From contig NZ_JASPHQ010000008.1 of assembly GCF_030227225.1 (NCBI RefSeq), positions 1-64,000 on the forward strand: 64,000 nt of DNA, in the 5' to 3' direction. Source of the stretch: Corynebacterium rhinophilum. GTDB lineage: Bacteria > Actinomycetota > Actinomycetes > Mycobacteriales > Mycobacteriaceae. Made by a program: the position numbers and the translations under genes. Shown here in pieces: positions 16,625 to 27,776 of this stretch. The number at the start of each line of letters is the position of its first letter. Positions within the stretch are counted from its first letter, which is position 1. The notes under the pieces are model-generated. The model had not been told where the DNA came from, made no database searches, and saw only the letters and a program-made list of their open reading frames with translations.

Positions 16625-19141
16625 CTATGCTCGCATTTCTGCGCCGAAGCGCTGCTTGGCCAATTCAGCTGCCGTCGTGCGGTGCTCGTTGACCTCCTCA
16701 TCGGTCAAGGTACGGTCCGCAGCGCGGAATTGCAGTTGGAAGGCCAAGGACTTCTTTCCTTCACCCAATTGCTCGCCGCGGAAGATATCAAAAAGGTCGA
16801 CCGACTCGATGAGATCGCCGGCTCCCTCTTCCACCGTGGCGCGCACCTTTTCCGCTGGGATATCTTCATCCACCACCAGCGCGATGTCTTGGTGCAAGGC
16901 TGGGAATGCCGACAATACCGGCGCCGGGAAGCGTTCAGACAGCGGCAGGGCCGTGATATTAAGCTCCATCGCGCACGTGCGCAGCGGCAAGCTGAGCGCC
17001 TCAAGAACCTGGGGGTGCAATTCGCCGGCGTAGCCCACGACGTCATCTGTTCCTGCCACCTTGATTGCGGCACACCGGCCTGGGTGCCACGGCAGGTATT
17101 GCGCGGCTTCAACCTCGATATCAAGGCCCGCGGCGCGAGCAACCAGACGTGCGGATTCAATGGCATCCGCATAGGTGTAATCGCGGCCTTCGCCCCACGG
17201 GCCCTCGTGCTCCATCTTGCCCGTAGCGACGGTTGCCACGTGCAAGGGCTGCTCCGGAAGCGTGCGCAGGAGTTCTTCCACAACTTCATCGCCAGGGCGC
17301 TGGGCCACGGAGGGCATAGGAGACGATTCTGCGCGCTTGAATGCCACCTGCTGGAGGCCGTACAGCGCCAGATCCTTACGGCCGCGAGCTACGTTGCGGC
17401 CCAAGGCCTCAAGCGTTGCGGGAAGCAGGGTCGTGGCCAAGATGGCTTTGTCAGACTCCAACGGGTTCTGCACTGCCACGGTATTGCAGCGGGCATCGTC
17501 AGAGCCAAGGCCCCACACATCAAAGGTGTCGTTTGCGATAAACGGCGTGGGCAAAACCTCGGCATAGCCCGCATATGCCAAACCGTGGCCGATGGCGCGG
17601 CGGCGCTTTTGCGCTGGGGTCAAACCGCGACCGCCTGCCGGCGTGGGCAGAACGGTGGGGATATCTTCCAAGCCTTCAAGGCGCAAGACCTCCTCGATGA
17701 GGTCAACGTCCATGGAAATATCGGTGCGCCAGGTCGCGGGCGTGACTTTAAGTACCGAATCCGATTCTGCTTCGACGGAGCAACCGACCTCTTCTAGACG
17801 GGAGATAACGGTCTCGCGGGAGTACTCCACGCCGGCGTATTCGCTCGGCTTTTCCGCACGCAAACGGATGGCCTGTGGCTGAGTTACTTCACCAACGAGG
17901 GTGCGACCCTTTTCAATCGTTCCGCCCGCGATGGAGTGCAACAATGCACACGCAATGTCGAGGGCCACCTCGACGATGGCCGGATCGACGCCACGCTCAA
18001 ACCGGCGCGATGCCTCAGAAGAAAGCTTGTGCCGGCGAGAAGTGCGGGCCACGGTAATGGGATCCCAGATTGCGGACTCAAAGTAGACATCGGTGGTCTG
18101 GTCAGAAATCTCTGAACTCGAACCGCCCATAACGCCGGCCAAAGATTGGATGCCGTTGTCATCACAGATGACCACGTCTTCACCAGAAAGTTCGCGAGTG
18201 ACGTGATCGAGGGTCTCGAACTTTTCGCCTTCTTGGGCATTACGCACCGTAAGGTCACCCGCGATTTCATTGGCATCGAAGGCATGCATCGGGGCGCCCA
18301 AAAGCAACATGACGTAGTTGGTCACATCCGTTGCCACATTGACGCTGCGCTGGCCGGACAGCATGAGTTCGCGTTCCATCCAAAAAGGAGTGCGTGCCTG
18401 CGGATCGATGCCGCTTACCTTGCGCACGCCAAATCGCTGCGCCTTGGTTTCCTCGCGCAGATCGATATTGAGAAGCGATCCTTCGGCCGCTGGCACAGCA
18501 GAGGTATCGATTCCGGCGACCGCTGGATCGTCGGCGACGTCCTTAAACTCCAGATCAAAGGCGGAGGCGATCTCGCGGCTTAAGCCACGCGTTGATAGTG
18601 CGTAGCCGCGGTCTGGGGTGATATTGACGTCAAAATCAGTATCGGACAGGCCGATGACTGGACGGGCATCTTCGCCCACCATGTCCGCGACCTCATCACC
18701 AAGCACGATGATGCCGTTTGCCTGCGCGCCAAAGCCCAGCTCCGCAGCGGAGCACATCATGCCGTTGGAGATGTGATCATAAGTTTCGCGCGCAGCGATT
18801 TTGAAGCCACCGGGCAACTCTGCGCCCGGCAGGGACACTACGACGTAGTCGTGCAAGCGGAAGTTACGGGCACCGCAGATAATGCCCTGCAATTCACCGG
18901 TGCCATTGGCCTGGCCGACATTGACCTGGCAGTACCGAATGGGCTTTTTGAACTGCGTGAGCTCCTCAATTTCTACAACCTGTCCAATGACCAACGGGCC
19001 AGTGGTCTCAGGGATAGGCTCATATCCTTCGGTTTCAAAGCCCACACGGACGAAACCGGAATCCATATCGGCAGCGGACACGCTCCAGTTCGGATTGGAA
19101 GCGCCAAGGATACGGGTAACCCAGTCTTGGGAAATAAGCAT
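16625..19141 (-). CDS. pheT: Phenylalanyl-tRNA synthetase beta subunit
   Basis: Large subunit of the alpha2-beta2 enzyme charging tRNA-Phe. The 838-residue chain has the EMAP-type tRNA-binding domain at about residues 45-160, the B3/B4 editing domain (about 210-400), the B5 domain (about 405-480) and a C-terminal ferredoxin-fold anticodon-binding domain ending near FGAEMRA. Length fits bacterial PheT. It lies 23 bp after pheS and 203 bp from argC, as in other corynebacteria. Confidence 0.97.
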   Translation of the reverse strand: MLISQDWVTRILGASNPNWSVSAADMDSGFVRVGFETEGYEPIPETTGPLVIGQVVEIEELTQFKKPIRYCQVNVGQANGTGELQGIICGARNFRLHDYVVVSLPGAELPGGFKIAARETYDHISNGMMCSAAELGFGAQANGIIVLGDEVADMVGEDARPVIGLSDTDFDVNITPDRGYALSTRGLSREIASAFDLEFKDVADDPAVAGIDTSAVPAAEGSLLNIDLREETKAQRFGVRKVSGIDPQARTPFWMERELMLSGQRSVNVATDVTNYVMLLLGAPMHAFDANEIAGDLTVRNAQEGEKFETLDHVTRELSGEDVVICDDNGIQSLAGVMGGSSSEISDQTTDVYFESAIWDPITVARTSRRHKLSSEASRRFERGVDPAIVEVALDIACALLHSIAGGTIEKGRTLVGEVTQPQAIRLRAEKPSEYAGVEYSRETVISRLEEVGCSVEAESDSVLKVTPATWRTDISMDVDLIEEVLRLEGLEDIPTVLPTPAGGRGLTPAQKRRRAIGHGLAYAGYAEVLPTPFIANDTFDVWGLGSDDARCNTVAVQNPLESDKAILATTLLPATLEALGRNVARGRKDLALYGLQQVAFKRAESSPMPSVAQRPGDEVVEELLRTLPEQPLHVATVATGKMEHEGPWGEGRDYTYADAIESARLVARAAGLDIEVEAAQYLPWHPGRCAAIKVAGTDDVVGYAGELHPQVLEALSLPLRTCAMELNITALPLSERFPAPVLSAFPALHQDIALVVDEDIPAEKVRATVEEGAGDLIESVDLFDIFRGEQLGEGKKSLAFQLQFRAADRTLTDEEVNEHRTTAAELAKQRFGAEMRA

Positions 19142-19164
19142 GATGTATCTATCCTTTCTGGGTT

Positions 19165-20298
<1,134 letters not shown>

Positions 20299-20331
20299 TC
20301 ATTCTCTACCGCGACCAAGCGCGCATGCGGC

Positions 20332-21138
20332 CTAGTCGTGGTCCTGTGCCTTGGCGGACTCGTACAAACAAATGCTGGCCGCAGTGGCAAGGTTGAGTGA
20401 CTCCGCGCGCCCCCGCAGCGGGATACGTACCCGCATATCGGCCTCTTCAAGCAGCTCGCCCAGTCCGTGGGCTTCATTGCCAAAGAGCCAGGCGGTGGGT
20501 TGGGTGAGGTCGGCATCGGCAAGCTCTACTTCCCCATCCGCGGCCGTGGCGACAATTTGCATGCCAGACCGGCGCAGCTGCCCCAGTACGTCTTTGATAT
20601 TTGGATCGCGCGCGACCGGGACGTGGAATAGGGAGCCGGCCGAAGCGCGGGCGACCTTGCTACCTAAGGGATCCACGGTCTCGCCAGCGAAAATGACGCC
20701 ATCAGCGCCCATCGCATCCGAAGTCCTAATCAACGTACCCGCGTTTCCGGGCTCCGAGGTAAGCACCGGCACCGAAATCAAATTCGGTTTACCATTGAGA
20801 ATCTTTCCTGCGGACCACAAGACCGAGGAACTGCACAGGGCAAAAATTCCCGTAGTTGTCGCGGTATCGGCCAGGTGCTTTGCGGCCTTATCTGTAATGG
20901 GGTGGACGTAGACATCCATATACCCACAGGCCGTGACGATGTCCGCGAAGCGTTCCGCGGCCTTTTCCGTCACGAATACATCCGTGGCCGCACCCGTAGA
21001 CACCGCAGCGTCCACGGCATTTTCGCCCTCAATAATGAACTGCTTCGCCTTCTTGCGGTTAGCAGCGCGGTGCAATTTCGCCGCGTTAACAATGCGCGGA
21101 GTGCGTTCGGTAAAGGCGGAGTCAAAGTCTAAATTCAT
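20332..21138 (-). CDS. TrmH/SpoU-family RNA 2'-O-methyltransferase
   Basis: SAM-dependent methyltransferase of the SPOUT class acting on rRNA or tRNA. The 268-residue protein has an N-terminal substrate-binding region (AAKLHRAANRKKAKQFIIEG, residues 20-39) and the C-terminal knot with PGNAGTLIRTSDAMG near residue 131, WLFGNEAHGL near 217 and the final IPLRGRAESLNLATAAS block. The exact target is not evident. It is placed just before pheS, the usual position of this gene in many bacteria. A 120-bp gap to pheS holds no clear T-box or leader peptide. Confidence 0.9.
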   Translation of the reverse strand: MNLDFDSAFTERTPRIVNAAKLHRAANRKKAKQFIIEGENAVDAAVSTGAATDVFVTEKAAERFADIVTACGYMDVYVHPITDKAAKHLADTATTTGIFALCSSSVLWSAGKILNGKPNLISVPVLTSEPGNAGTLIRTSDAMGADGVIFAGETVDPLGSKVARASAGSLFHVPVARDPNIKDVLGQLRRSGMQIVATAADGEVELADADLTQPTAWLFGNEAHGLGELLEEADMRVRIPLRGRAESLNLATAASICLYESAKAQDHD

Positions 21139-21189
21139 AGGCTCTACCCTACCTTGGCCCCATTACGGCACGTTTCGCACCTTAGACAT

Positions 21190-21222
21190 GACAAAGCCCC
21201 GCCAGAAATCCGGCAGGGCCTT
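21190..21222 (-). terminator. Terminator after the TM2-domain gene
   Basis: The arms GCCCCGCC and GGCAGGGC (21196-21219) form a hairpin with one G-T pair and an eight-base loop, followed on the minus strand by TTTGT. It lies 12 bp past the stop of the gene at 21234-21644. Confidence 0.7.
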
Positions 21223-21233
21223 GGCGCAATCGA

Positions 21234-21644
21234 TTATTTCTGAAGGGGAACTCCGCGCGCGTCCTTGTCATAATCACCCGCACCAAGAAGAATCATGAAG
21301 AACTCAACGAGTACCCAGATTCCCAGCACGGCCCAGAAGAGGATGCCCAACAGGAACCAGAAGGTAAACCAGCCGATGATATTGAGCGATAACTGCACAA
21401 TGGCATAGGTGGTGCGGCCGGTGTAGAAGTTATGCGCACCGACGCTGCCCAAGAAGAAGCACAGGAGCAAGGTAGCAACCCAAGACTTCTGGTTACCTGC
21501 AGCTACATATTGTTGCTGCGGATAGCCCTGCGGCGCATAACCACCGGATTGGAAATCCTGGGAGTAATACGGCTGATTCTGGCCAGGGAATTGGTTGGAA
21601 CCAGAGTTTCCTTCTGGTTGCTCACGGTTATACGGGCTCGTCAT
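21234..21644 (-). CDS. TM2-domain membrane protein
   Basis: A 136-residue protein of unknown function. Residues 1-48 are a Gln/Tyr/Gly/Pro-rich tail (QGYPQQQY); residues 53-125 form a TM2 domain with two membrane helices and the characteristic GSVGAHNFYTGR turn (about 66-77). The end is charged (GDYDKDARG). It has AAGGAG 12 bases before the ATG and its own terminator, so it is a single-gene unit between spoU and rplT. The cytoplasmic tail resembles those of actinobacterial envelope proteins but gives no clear role. Confidence 0.85.
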   Translation of the reverse strand: MTSPYNREQPEGNSGSNQFPGQNQPYYSQDFQSGGYAPQGYPQQQYVAAGNQKSWVATLLLCFFLGSVGAHNFYTGRTTYAIVQLSLNIIGWFTFWFLLGILFWAVLGIWVLVEFFMILLGAGDYDKDARGVPLQK

Positions 21645-21808
21645 AGCTTGGCGGTCTCCTTGCGAATACTGGTTTTATAGACTCATTAATCTAGCACACA
21701 GCGTGCACGACTTTGGCGAGCATCAGGCGTTGAGATAGCACGAAACCCACCCCACGCCGGGGATTAACCGGTGATGGAGTGGGCAAGCAGCTATGTAGCT
21801 GAGAAGGC

Positions 21809-22192
21809 TTACGCAGCCTTCGGTGCGTTGACGTCCTCAGGCAGGGCAGCCTTGGCGGTCTCGCACAGTGCGGAGAAAGCCTCGAAGTCGTTGACGGCGA
21901 GCTCGGCGAGGATCTTGCGGTCTACCTCGATCTCAGCCAAGCGCAGGCCGTGGATGAGGCGGTTGTAGGTGATGTCGTTCATGCGGGCAGCAGCGTTGAT
22001 GCGCTGGATCCACAGCTTTCGGAACTCAGACTTACGCGCACGACGGTCGCGGTAAGCGTAAGTCATAGAGTGCAGCCACTGTTCCTTGGCCTTACGGTAC
22101 AGGCGGGAACGCTGGCCACGGTAGCCCTTGGCGGACTTCAGGATCGCGCGACGCTTCTTCTTTGCGTTAACTGAGCGCTTTACTCGTGCCAC
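21809..22192 (-). CDS. rplT: 50S ribosomal protein L20
   Basis: Early-assembly 23S rRNA-binding protein. The 127-residue chain begins [19 protein letters not shown] and carries [15 protein letters not shown], both diagnostic. A short acidic/alanine tail ([10 protein letters not shown]) ends the protein. It is the last gene of infC-rpmI-rplT. Confidence 0.98.
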   Translation of the reverse strand: MARVKRSVNAKKKRRAILKSAKGYRGQRSRLYRKAKEQWLHSMTYAYRDRRARKSEFRKLWIQRINAAARMNDITYNRLIHGLRLAEIEVDRKILAELAVNDFEAFSALCETAKAALPEDVNAPKAA

Positions 22193-22248
22193 AGTAATAC
22201 TTCCTTAAATTCTGATTGAGATGGTGGATGTGGGTTGATTGGGCGCTT

Positions 22249-22443
22249 TTAGGCGCGACCGAGCAGGCGCTTGACGCGCTTGGTGTCTGGCTGGGAGACG
22301 GACTCGGTGCCCTTGAGGCGACGGGTGCGCTTGGAAGGCTTGCCCTCCAGCAAGTGGCGGCGGTTTGCCTGCTCGCGGCGCAGCTTGCCGGAACCGGTCA
22401 CCTTGATGCGCTTTGCGGTGCCCTTGTGGGTCTTCTGCTTCAT
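22249..22443 (-). CDS. rpmI: 50S ribosomal protein L35
   Basis: A 64-residue basic protein with the typical opening [20 protein letters not shown] and the RRLKGTESV block. It is the middle gene of the IF3-L35-L20 operon, with 56 bp to rplT and 35 bp to infC. Confidence 0.98.
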   Translation of the reverse strand: MKQKTHKGTAKRIKVTGSGKLRREQANRRHLLEGKPSKRTRRLKGTESVSQPDTKRVKRLLGRA

Positions 22444-22478
22444 GAGTATAAGTCCTTAAATCCTACGTGGAATATGGT

Positions 22479-23000
22479 TTACTTTTTGCCCTTACGAACC
22501 GGACCCAAAACCATGGTCATATTGCGACCATCCTGCTTGGGGCGGGACTCAACTACGCCAACCTCAGCGACGTCATCGGCCAACCGCTCCAAAAGCCGGA
22601 ACCCCAGCTCCGGTCGCGATTGCTCGCGGCCGCGGAACATGATGGTCACCTTGACCTTGGATCCCTTTTCCAGGAAGCGAACTACGTTACTCTTCTTGGT
22701 CTCATAATCGTGATCGTCGATCTTCGGACGGAACTTCTGTTCCTTCACCACGGTCTGCTGCTGGTTCTTACGAGATTCGCGAGCCTTTTGGGCCTGCTCA
22801 TACTTGAACTTGCCGTAGTCCATGATTTTGGCAACTGGGGGCTTAGCCTTAGGAGCTACCTCGACCAAATCCAGGTCAGCTTCATAGGCAAGCTTGCGGG
22901 CATCATCGGTGCGGACGATACCCACCTGTTCACCACCGGGGCCGACAAGACGGACCTCGGGTACTCGGATACGCTCATTAATGCGAGCTTCAGCGCTGAT
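22479..23000 (-). CDS. infC: Translation initiation factor IF-3, AUC start codon
   Basis: IF-3 binds the 30S subunit and checks the start codon and initiator tRNA. The conventional start at 22925 (GTG) would remove the essential N-terminal helix. Upstream in frame lie 25 further codons encoding [20 protein letters not shown], the universally conserved IF-3 N-terminus. The first of these is ATC at 22998-23000, placed 6 bases after GAGGAGA; no ATG, GTG or TTG lies there. A rare AUC initiation, as with AUU in E. coli infC, allows IF-3 to limit its own synthesis. The full protein is 173 residues, of normal length, ending [10 protein letters not shown]. Confidence 0.93.
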   Translation of the reverse strand: MSAEARINERIRVPEVRLVGPGGEQVGIVRTDDARKLAYEADLDLVEVAPKAKPPVAKIMDYGKFKYEQAQKARESRKNQQQTVVKEQKFRPKIDDHDYETKKSNVVRFLEKGSKVKVTIMFRGREQSRPELGFRLLERLADDVAEVGVVESRPKQDGRNMTMVLGPVRKGKK

Positions 23001-23225
23001 TGTGGTTCTCCTCGATTAGGGGTTTTGGGTAATGAGTTCACCTACCGTGGACCACAAACGAATCTAGCCCGGTCTGCCAAAGACAGCCGGGAGATCTCAC
23101 AGAGCCAGACACGAACGTCTGGTTACCTTTACCGTTATCCAACGAACTTTAAGTCCGCGGCATCGGGTGGGAGAATCTCCGCTTGTGACCCAGGTTCCTG
23201 CAAAAGGTACCTTGGGCGGTAGTGG
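23001..23225 (-). ncRNA. Structured 5' leader of infC
   Basis: About 225 bases of untranslated leader separate the promoter from infC. Visible hairpins are CCAGAC/GTCTGG at 23105-23122 (six-base loop), CCCGG-CTG/CAG-CCGGG at 23068-23091 and AGGTTCC/GGTACCT at 23192-23212. Such leaders control infC-rpmI-rplT in other bacteria, by L20 or by attenuation. I cannot match it to a named leader family from sequence alone, and no U-tract terminator is obvious. Confidence 0.5.
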
Positions 23226-23230
23226 ATATG

Positions 23231-23260
23231 ACCCTAGCAGCCCGCTACCGCTTAAAGCAA
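23231..23260 (-). promoter_or_regulatory. Probable infC promoter
   Basis: TTGCTT (23255-23260) and TAGGGT (23231-23236) on the minus strand are separated by 18 bp, a good arrangement for the housekeeping sigma factor of corynebacteria. Transcription would start about 225 bp before infC. Confidence 0.55.
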
Positions 23261-23271
23261 ACCGCGGTGAG

Positions 23272-24126
23272 CTAAGCATCCTCGCAGGTGGAATCGGGCT
23301 CTAGTTTTTCATCCTCAATGGCTTTGTCGATGACCTTGAGGACGTCATCGGCAAGATCATCGATCGCGGCGGAGCCACTTTCATAATCCTCACCTTCGAC
23401 GATGACGCTTAGGGCTACTCCTACCCTTTTGCCGTCCTTTTCATGGACACCGAATTGGCGAAAAGTGTAGTCATCGCTATTTTCATCGAGCCCCCAGCCG
23501 CTCTTTGCCCGGGTGCTTGCATGTTTGGATAGGCCAACGCTTTGCCATTCCACAATGTCATTTAATACCTCATGGACGTATTCGGCTTCCTTGATGCAGG
23601 GCAATTGCGCGCCGAAATTCGCCTGCTCCTGCAATGGCCAGGTGGAGTAGCCAAAAGCGTCAGCTTCAATGGAGGCCTTCGAGTCGTGCTCACGCAAGAG
23701 CTTTTCCACCGCCTCCGAGGCCACGCCTTCTTCCCACTGCACCTGCGACCACAATGCGTACGCGGCATCATTATCGGATTCTTTGATGGCCAGATCCACC
23801 AAGGATGGATCGGCGCCGTCTTGCAGCGCCGTAATGGCAATGGGCACTTTGATGGTGGACCAAGCCGGTCCATCGCCTGTGTCTCCCGCAGAAATTTTTT
23901 CTTCGCCGGCGGAGATAGCCACTCCGACCTGGGCGTCATAGTCCTTGGACAACGACTCAACGGCGCGGCCCAGATCTTTGGTGAGCGCCGCATCGGCTTT
24001 AGCGCTCACGCTTGCCGATGCCCCTTCCCCCGCCGTATCCGCCGCCTGCTCGGGGGACGAGCACGCCGCCACGGCAGCAAGCGATACCGTCGCGAGTATC
24101 GCTCCCATTCTCCGCCGTAGATTCAT
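23272..24126 (-). CDS. Lipoprotein with class A beta-lactamase/PBP-like motifs
   Basis: A 284-residue exported protein. The signal peptide ends in the lipobox VAAC (Cys22), so it is probably lipid-anchored outside the membrane. Residues 60-275 hold the three hallmarks of the serine beta-lactamase/penicillin-binding fold in order: Ser90-x-x-Lys93 (STIK), Ser-Asp-Asn at 117-119, and Lys208-Ser-Gly (KSGWG). No ExxxN omega-loop glutamate as in active class A enzymes was identified with confidence, so hydrolysis of beta-lactams is not implied. It is a single gene between infC and uvrA. It may be a cell-wall sensor or transpeptidase-like protein. Confidence 0.72.
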   Translation of the reverse strand: MNLRRRMGAILATVSLAAVAACSSPEQAADTAGEGASASVSAKADAALTKDLGRAVESLSKDYDAQVGVAISAGEEKISAGDTGDGPAWSTIKVPIAITALQDGADPSLVDLAIKESDNDAAYALWSQVQWEEGVASEAVEKLLREHDSKASIEADAFGYSTWPLQEQANFGAQLPCIKEAEYVHEVLNDIVEWQSVGLSKHASTRAKSGWGLDENSDDYTFRQFGVHEKDGKRVGVALSVIVEGEDYESGSAAIDDLADDVLKVIDKAIEDEKLEPDSTCEDA

Positions 24127-24191
24127 TCCTCACAGACTAGCCCATGTTTTAGAAAGGAGACAATTTTTCGCAGAAACTATCTCCTTAGTTT

Positions 24192-27032
24192 TTAGGGCAA
24201 CATTTCCTTGAGGTAGCCGCCAGTATAGGAACCTTCTACCTGTGCGACTTTTTCCGGAGTACCCTGCGCGACCACGGTGCCGCCACCGGCACCACCTTCT
24301 GGGCCCATATCCACAATCCAGTCTGCAGCCTTGATGACATCGAGGTTGTGCTCAATGATAAGCACGGAATTACCCTTATCTACCAAGCCTTGAATCACCA
24401 GCATTAACCGGCGAATATCCTCAAAGTGCAGACCGGTCGTCGGCTCATCCAGGATATAGATGGTGCGGCCATTGGTGCGCTTTTGTAGCTCCGAGGCAAG
24501 CTTCACGCGCTGGGCCTCACCGCCGGACAACGTGGTGGCGGCTTGGCCGAGGCGGACGTAACCCAAGCCGACATCGACAAGCGTGGCCAAGTAGCGGTGG
24601 ATGGACGTAATGGGCTCGAAGAAGTCCGCTGCCTCTGAGATGGGCATATCCAGCACTTCCGCGATGTTTTTGCCCTTGTAGTGGACCTCCAGGGTTTCGC
24701 GGTTATAGCGCGCGCCCTCGCAGACCTCACACGGGACATAGACATCCGGCAGGAAGTTCATCTCGATCTTGATGGTGCCATCGCCCTGGCATGCCTCGCA
24801 GCGGCCACCTTTAACGTTAAAGGAAAAGCGCCCGGCCTTGTAGCCGCGAACCTTTGCCTCTTGGGTCTCCGCAAAAAGATTGCGAATCTTATCAAAGACG
24901 CCGGTATAGGTAGCCGGGTTGGAACGCGGTGTGCGGCCAATCGGGCTTTGATCCACCTGCACCAACTTATCTAGGTGCTCGATGCCCTCCACACGCTTGG
25001 CACGCCCAGGAACCTGCCGGGCGCGGTTCAAGTTATTAGCCAGGGTCTTGGCCAAGATCTCATTGACCACGGTGGATTTGCCGGACCCGGATACACCGGT
25101 AATGCACACCAGCACGCCGAGCGGAATCTCGACGTTAATCCCCTTGAGGTTATTTTCCCGTGCGCCGACTACCTTCAGGGTGCGATCTTTATCGATTTCG
25201 CGGCGGTGATCCGGAACAGCCAGCACCTTGGAACCAGACAGGTACTGACCCGTCAAGGACTCCTCTACCTTCTCCACGCCGGCGGGCTCGCCTTGGTAGA
25301 CCACTTCGCCGCCGTATTCGCCGGCGCGCGGGCCCACATCCACCAGCCAATCGGACGAGCGGATGGTGTCTTCATCGTGTTCGACCACGATAAGCGTATT
25401 GCCAATATCGCGCAGGCGCTGCAGAGTTGAGATCAGGCGGTGATTATCGCGCTGGTGCAAACCAATGGACGGCTCGTCCAAGACGTACAAAACGCCTGCC
25501 AGCCCGGATCCAATCTGCGTGGCCAGGCGAATGCGCTGGGCCTCGCCGCCGGACAGGGTCGAAGCACCGCGGTCCAGGGTGAGGTAATTAAGCCCCACGT
25601 CCAATAAGAAACGCAAGCGGGCCTGGGTTTCCTTCAGCACCGCGCCCGCGATAATTTCCTCGCGGTGCCCCAAGACGAGCGAATCCAAAAACTCTGAGGC
25701 ATCCTCGATGGACAGGGCGCTTAGCCCCGCGATGGACTGTTCACCATGCGAGGTCGACGCCAAGCGCACGGCGAGGATTTCCGGCTTCAGGCGCGTTCCC
25801 TTACACCTGCTACACGGCACCCGGCGGGTGTATTGCAGCAGGCGATCCTTTTGGGACTGCGAATCCGTGGTATCCAATTTGCGGTGCAGGAAGCCTACTG
25901 CGCCCTCAAAGGGCGCGGTCCAATTGCGCTGGCGGCCATAACGGTTCTTATAGCGCACCCGCACCTCGGTTTCGGTACCGTAAATCAACGCATCGCGCTG
26001 CTCCTCCGTCAGCTCGCTGACGGGGGTCTGCGGATCAAAGCCCATGGCTTTGCCCAAACCCTCCACGAGTTTCACGAAGTACCGAGAATTCGGGCTGGAA
26101 TGCCACGGCTGCACGGCATCGACGGCTGGGGCATCTGGATCCGGAATGAGCAGGTCCACATCCACTTCGAGCTTGGTGCCCAAGCCATCGCAAACCGGGC
26201 AGGAGCCAAAGGGTGCGTTAAAGGAAAACGCGCGCGGCTCGTACTCCTCGATGGTCAACGCATGGCCATTGGGGCAGGCCGCCTTTTCGGAATAGGTATG
26301 CGTGAGTTCCTCTTTATCAACGAACTCGATGGTGACGAGGCCATCGGCAAGCCGCAAAGCCGTTTCCACGGAATCGGTCAACCGCTGCTTCTGCGACGCC
26401 TTGACCTGCAACCGGTCCACTACCACCTCAATGGTGTGCTTAACCTGCTTCTTCAGCTTCGGCGGATCGCTTAATTGGTGGGTCTCACCATCCACACGCA
26501 CGCGGGAGTAGCCCTGTGCCGAAAGATCTTGGAAAAGGTCAACAAACTCGCCCTTGCGCTTGCGCGCTACCGGAGCGAGCACCTGGAACTTCAGCTTTTC
26601 TTCCTGCTCCAGTACGGCATCGACGATCTGCTGCGGCGTCTGGCGCTCGATAACGGCATCGCACTTGGGGCAGTGCGGGGTGCCGGCGCGCGAGAAAAGC
26701 AAGCGGAGGTAATCATAGATCTCCGTAATCGTGCCCACGGTAGAGCGCGGGTTGTGGTTCGTGGATTTCTGATCAATGGACACCGCCGGCGATAGGCCAC
26801 CGATGTATTCCACGTTGGGTTTATCCATCTGGCCCAAAAACATCCGGGCATAAGAGCTCAACGATTCCACGTAGCGGCGTTGGCCCTCCGCAAAGATGGT
26901 ATCGAAGGCCAGCGAGGACTTACCGGAACCCGAAAGCCCAGTAAAAACCACCATTTTATCGCGCGGAATATCGATATCCACGCCCTTGAGATTGTGTTCC
27001 CGTGCGCCTCGCACAATCAATCGTTCTGCCAC
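24192..27032 (-). CDS. uvrA: Excinuclease ABC subunit A
   Basis: ATPase that finds damaged DNA and loads UvrB in nucleotide excision repair. The 946-residue protein has two ABC modules: first Walker [10 protein letters not shown] near residue 32 and second GVSGSGKST near 645, each with an LSGGEAQR signature. Zinc-binding clusters (CPKC near 123; CEAC and CEVC near 740) are present. It lies divergent from the metallo-hydrolase gene with a 64-bp gap. uvrB is in the same window 5 kb away. Identification is secure. Confidence 0.98.
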   Translation of the reverse strand: MAERLIVRGAREHNLKGVDIDIPRDKMVVFTGLSGSGKSSLAFDTIFAEGQRRYVESLSSYARMFLGQMDKPNVEYIGGLSPAVSIDQKSTNHNPRSTVGTITEIYDYLRLLFSRAGTPHCPKCDAVIERQTPQQIVDAVLEQEEKLKFQVLAPVARKRKGEFVDLFQDLSAQGYSRVRVDGETHQLSDPPKLKKQVKHTIEVVVDRLQVKASQKQRLTDSVETALRLADGLVTIEFVDKEELTHTYSEKAACPNGHALTIEEYEPRAFSFNAPFGSCPVCDGLGTKLEVDVDLLIPDPDAPAVDAVQPWHSSPNSRYFVKLVEGLGKAMGFDPQTPVSELTEEQRDALIYGTETEVRVRYKNRYGRQRNWTAPFEGAVGFLHRKLDTTDSQSQKDRLLQYTRRVPCSRCKGTRLKPEILAVRLASTSHGEQSIAGLSALSIEDASEFLDSLVLGHREEIIAGAVLKETQARLRFLLDVGLNYLTLDRGASTLSGGEAQRIRLATQIGSGLAGVLYVLDEPSIGLHQRDNHRLISTLQRLRDIGNTLIVVEHDEDTIRSSDWLVDVGPRAGEYGGEVVYQGEPAGVEKVEESLTGQYLSGSKVLAVPDHRREIDKDRTLKVVGARENNLKGINVEIPLGVLVCITGVSGSGKSTVVNEILAKTLANNLNRARQVPGRAKRVEGIEHLDKLVQVDQSPIGRTPRSNPATYTGVFDKIRNLFAETQEAKVRGYKAGRFSFNVKGGRCEACQGDGTIKIEMNFLPDVYVPCEVCEGARYNRETLEVHYKGKNIAEVLDMPISEAADFFEPITSIHRYLATLVDVGLGYVRLGQAATTLSGGEAQRVKLASELQKRTNGRTIYILDEPTTGLHFEDIRRLMLVIQGLVDKGNSVLIIEHNLDVIKAADWIVDMGPEGGAGGGTVVAQGTPEKVAQVEGSYTGGYLKEMLP

Positions 27033-27096
27033 TGCGCTCCAGCCTCCAGATCCTAGATTTTAATCTCCCCTTGAATGTACCCGTAAGCTGGAACGT

Positions 27097-27699
27097 ATGA
27101 CTAACGAGCTACATCTTCACCAAATCTCCGTTTCGGAGATGGACAATAACTGCTACCTGCTCACCGTCGGCGATCAAGGCTTGCTTGTCGATGCCGCCGA
27201 TAACGCCCCCGCCATCCTCGACATGGCGCGCGAGGCAGGCGTTGACATCACCGCCGTTCTCACCACGCACCGCCACTGGGATCACGTGCGGGCTCTCGGC
27301 GAGGTTTTGGAGGCCACCAACGCAAAACACTACGCCTCCTTTATTGATTCCCCCGCCATTCCGGAAGACGTGGACGTTGAGCTGCGCGAGGGCGATTCCA
27401 TCGACTTTGCCGGCATGAAATTGCCGATCATCATCCTGCGTGGCCATACCCCCGGCGGTGTCGCGCTTGTGGCCACCGTTGACGGTGTCACCAACCTCTT
27501 TGTGGGAGATTCCGTATTCCCCGGTGGCTTGGGCCGAACGACCTCTGAAGGCGACTTTGTGCGGCTATATAAGGACGTCACCAAGCGCGTCTTCGAGGAG
27601 TTCCCAGATAACGCCATCATCCGCCCGGGTCATGGCAAGCCCACCACCTTGGGGGAAGAACGCCCCAAGTTGGGTGATTGGTGGGAGCGCCGTTGGTGA
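27097..27699 (+). CDS. Metallo-beta-lactamase-fold hydrolase (glyoxalase II-like)
   Basis: A 200-residue metallo-hydrolase with the metal motif THRHWDHV (His58, His60, Asp62, His63), then RGHTPGG near residue 112, VGDSVF near 131 and RPGHGKPT near 185. Family members include hydroxyacylglutathione hydrolases and persulfide dioxygenases, but actinobacteria lack glutathione, so the substrate may be a mycothiol conjugate or another thioester. It is adjacent and divergent to uvrA, as is usual in this group. Confidence 0.85.
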   Translation: MTNELHLHQISVSEMDNNCYLLTVGDQGLLVDAADNAPAILDMAREAGVDITAVLTTHRHWDHVRALGEVLEATNAKHYASFIDSPAIPEDVDVELREGDSIDFAGMKLPIIILRGHTPGGVALVATVDGVTNLFVGDSVFPGGLGRTTSEGDFVRLYKDVTKRVFEEFPDNAIIRPGHGKPTTLGEERPKLGDWWERRW

Positions 27700-27719
27700 T
27701 CTAGGCGGCTATTTCAGCG

Positions 27720-27725
27720 TATAAT
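27720..27725 (+). promoter_or_regulatory. -10 box before the DoxX-like gene
   Basis: TATAAT is an exact match to the housekeeping -10 box, 52 bp before the ATG. A weak GTGATC lies 18 bp upstream as -35. Confidence 0.5.
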
Positions 27726-27776
27726 GGTCAATCACACGATTGGTCTAGAACAACGAGCTAAGGAGCTTAAAGGACT

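Noticed and set aside
16466..17797. 443-codon plus-strand frame over pheT
   Set aside because: Antisense to pheT and lacking a ribosome-binding site or recognisable domain.
22479..22925. infC start at the GTG at 22925
   Set aside because: This would delete the conserved N-terminal helix; the ribosome-binding site lies 75 bases further upstream, before the ATC.
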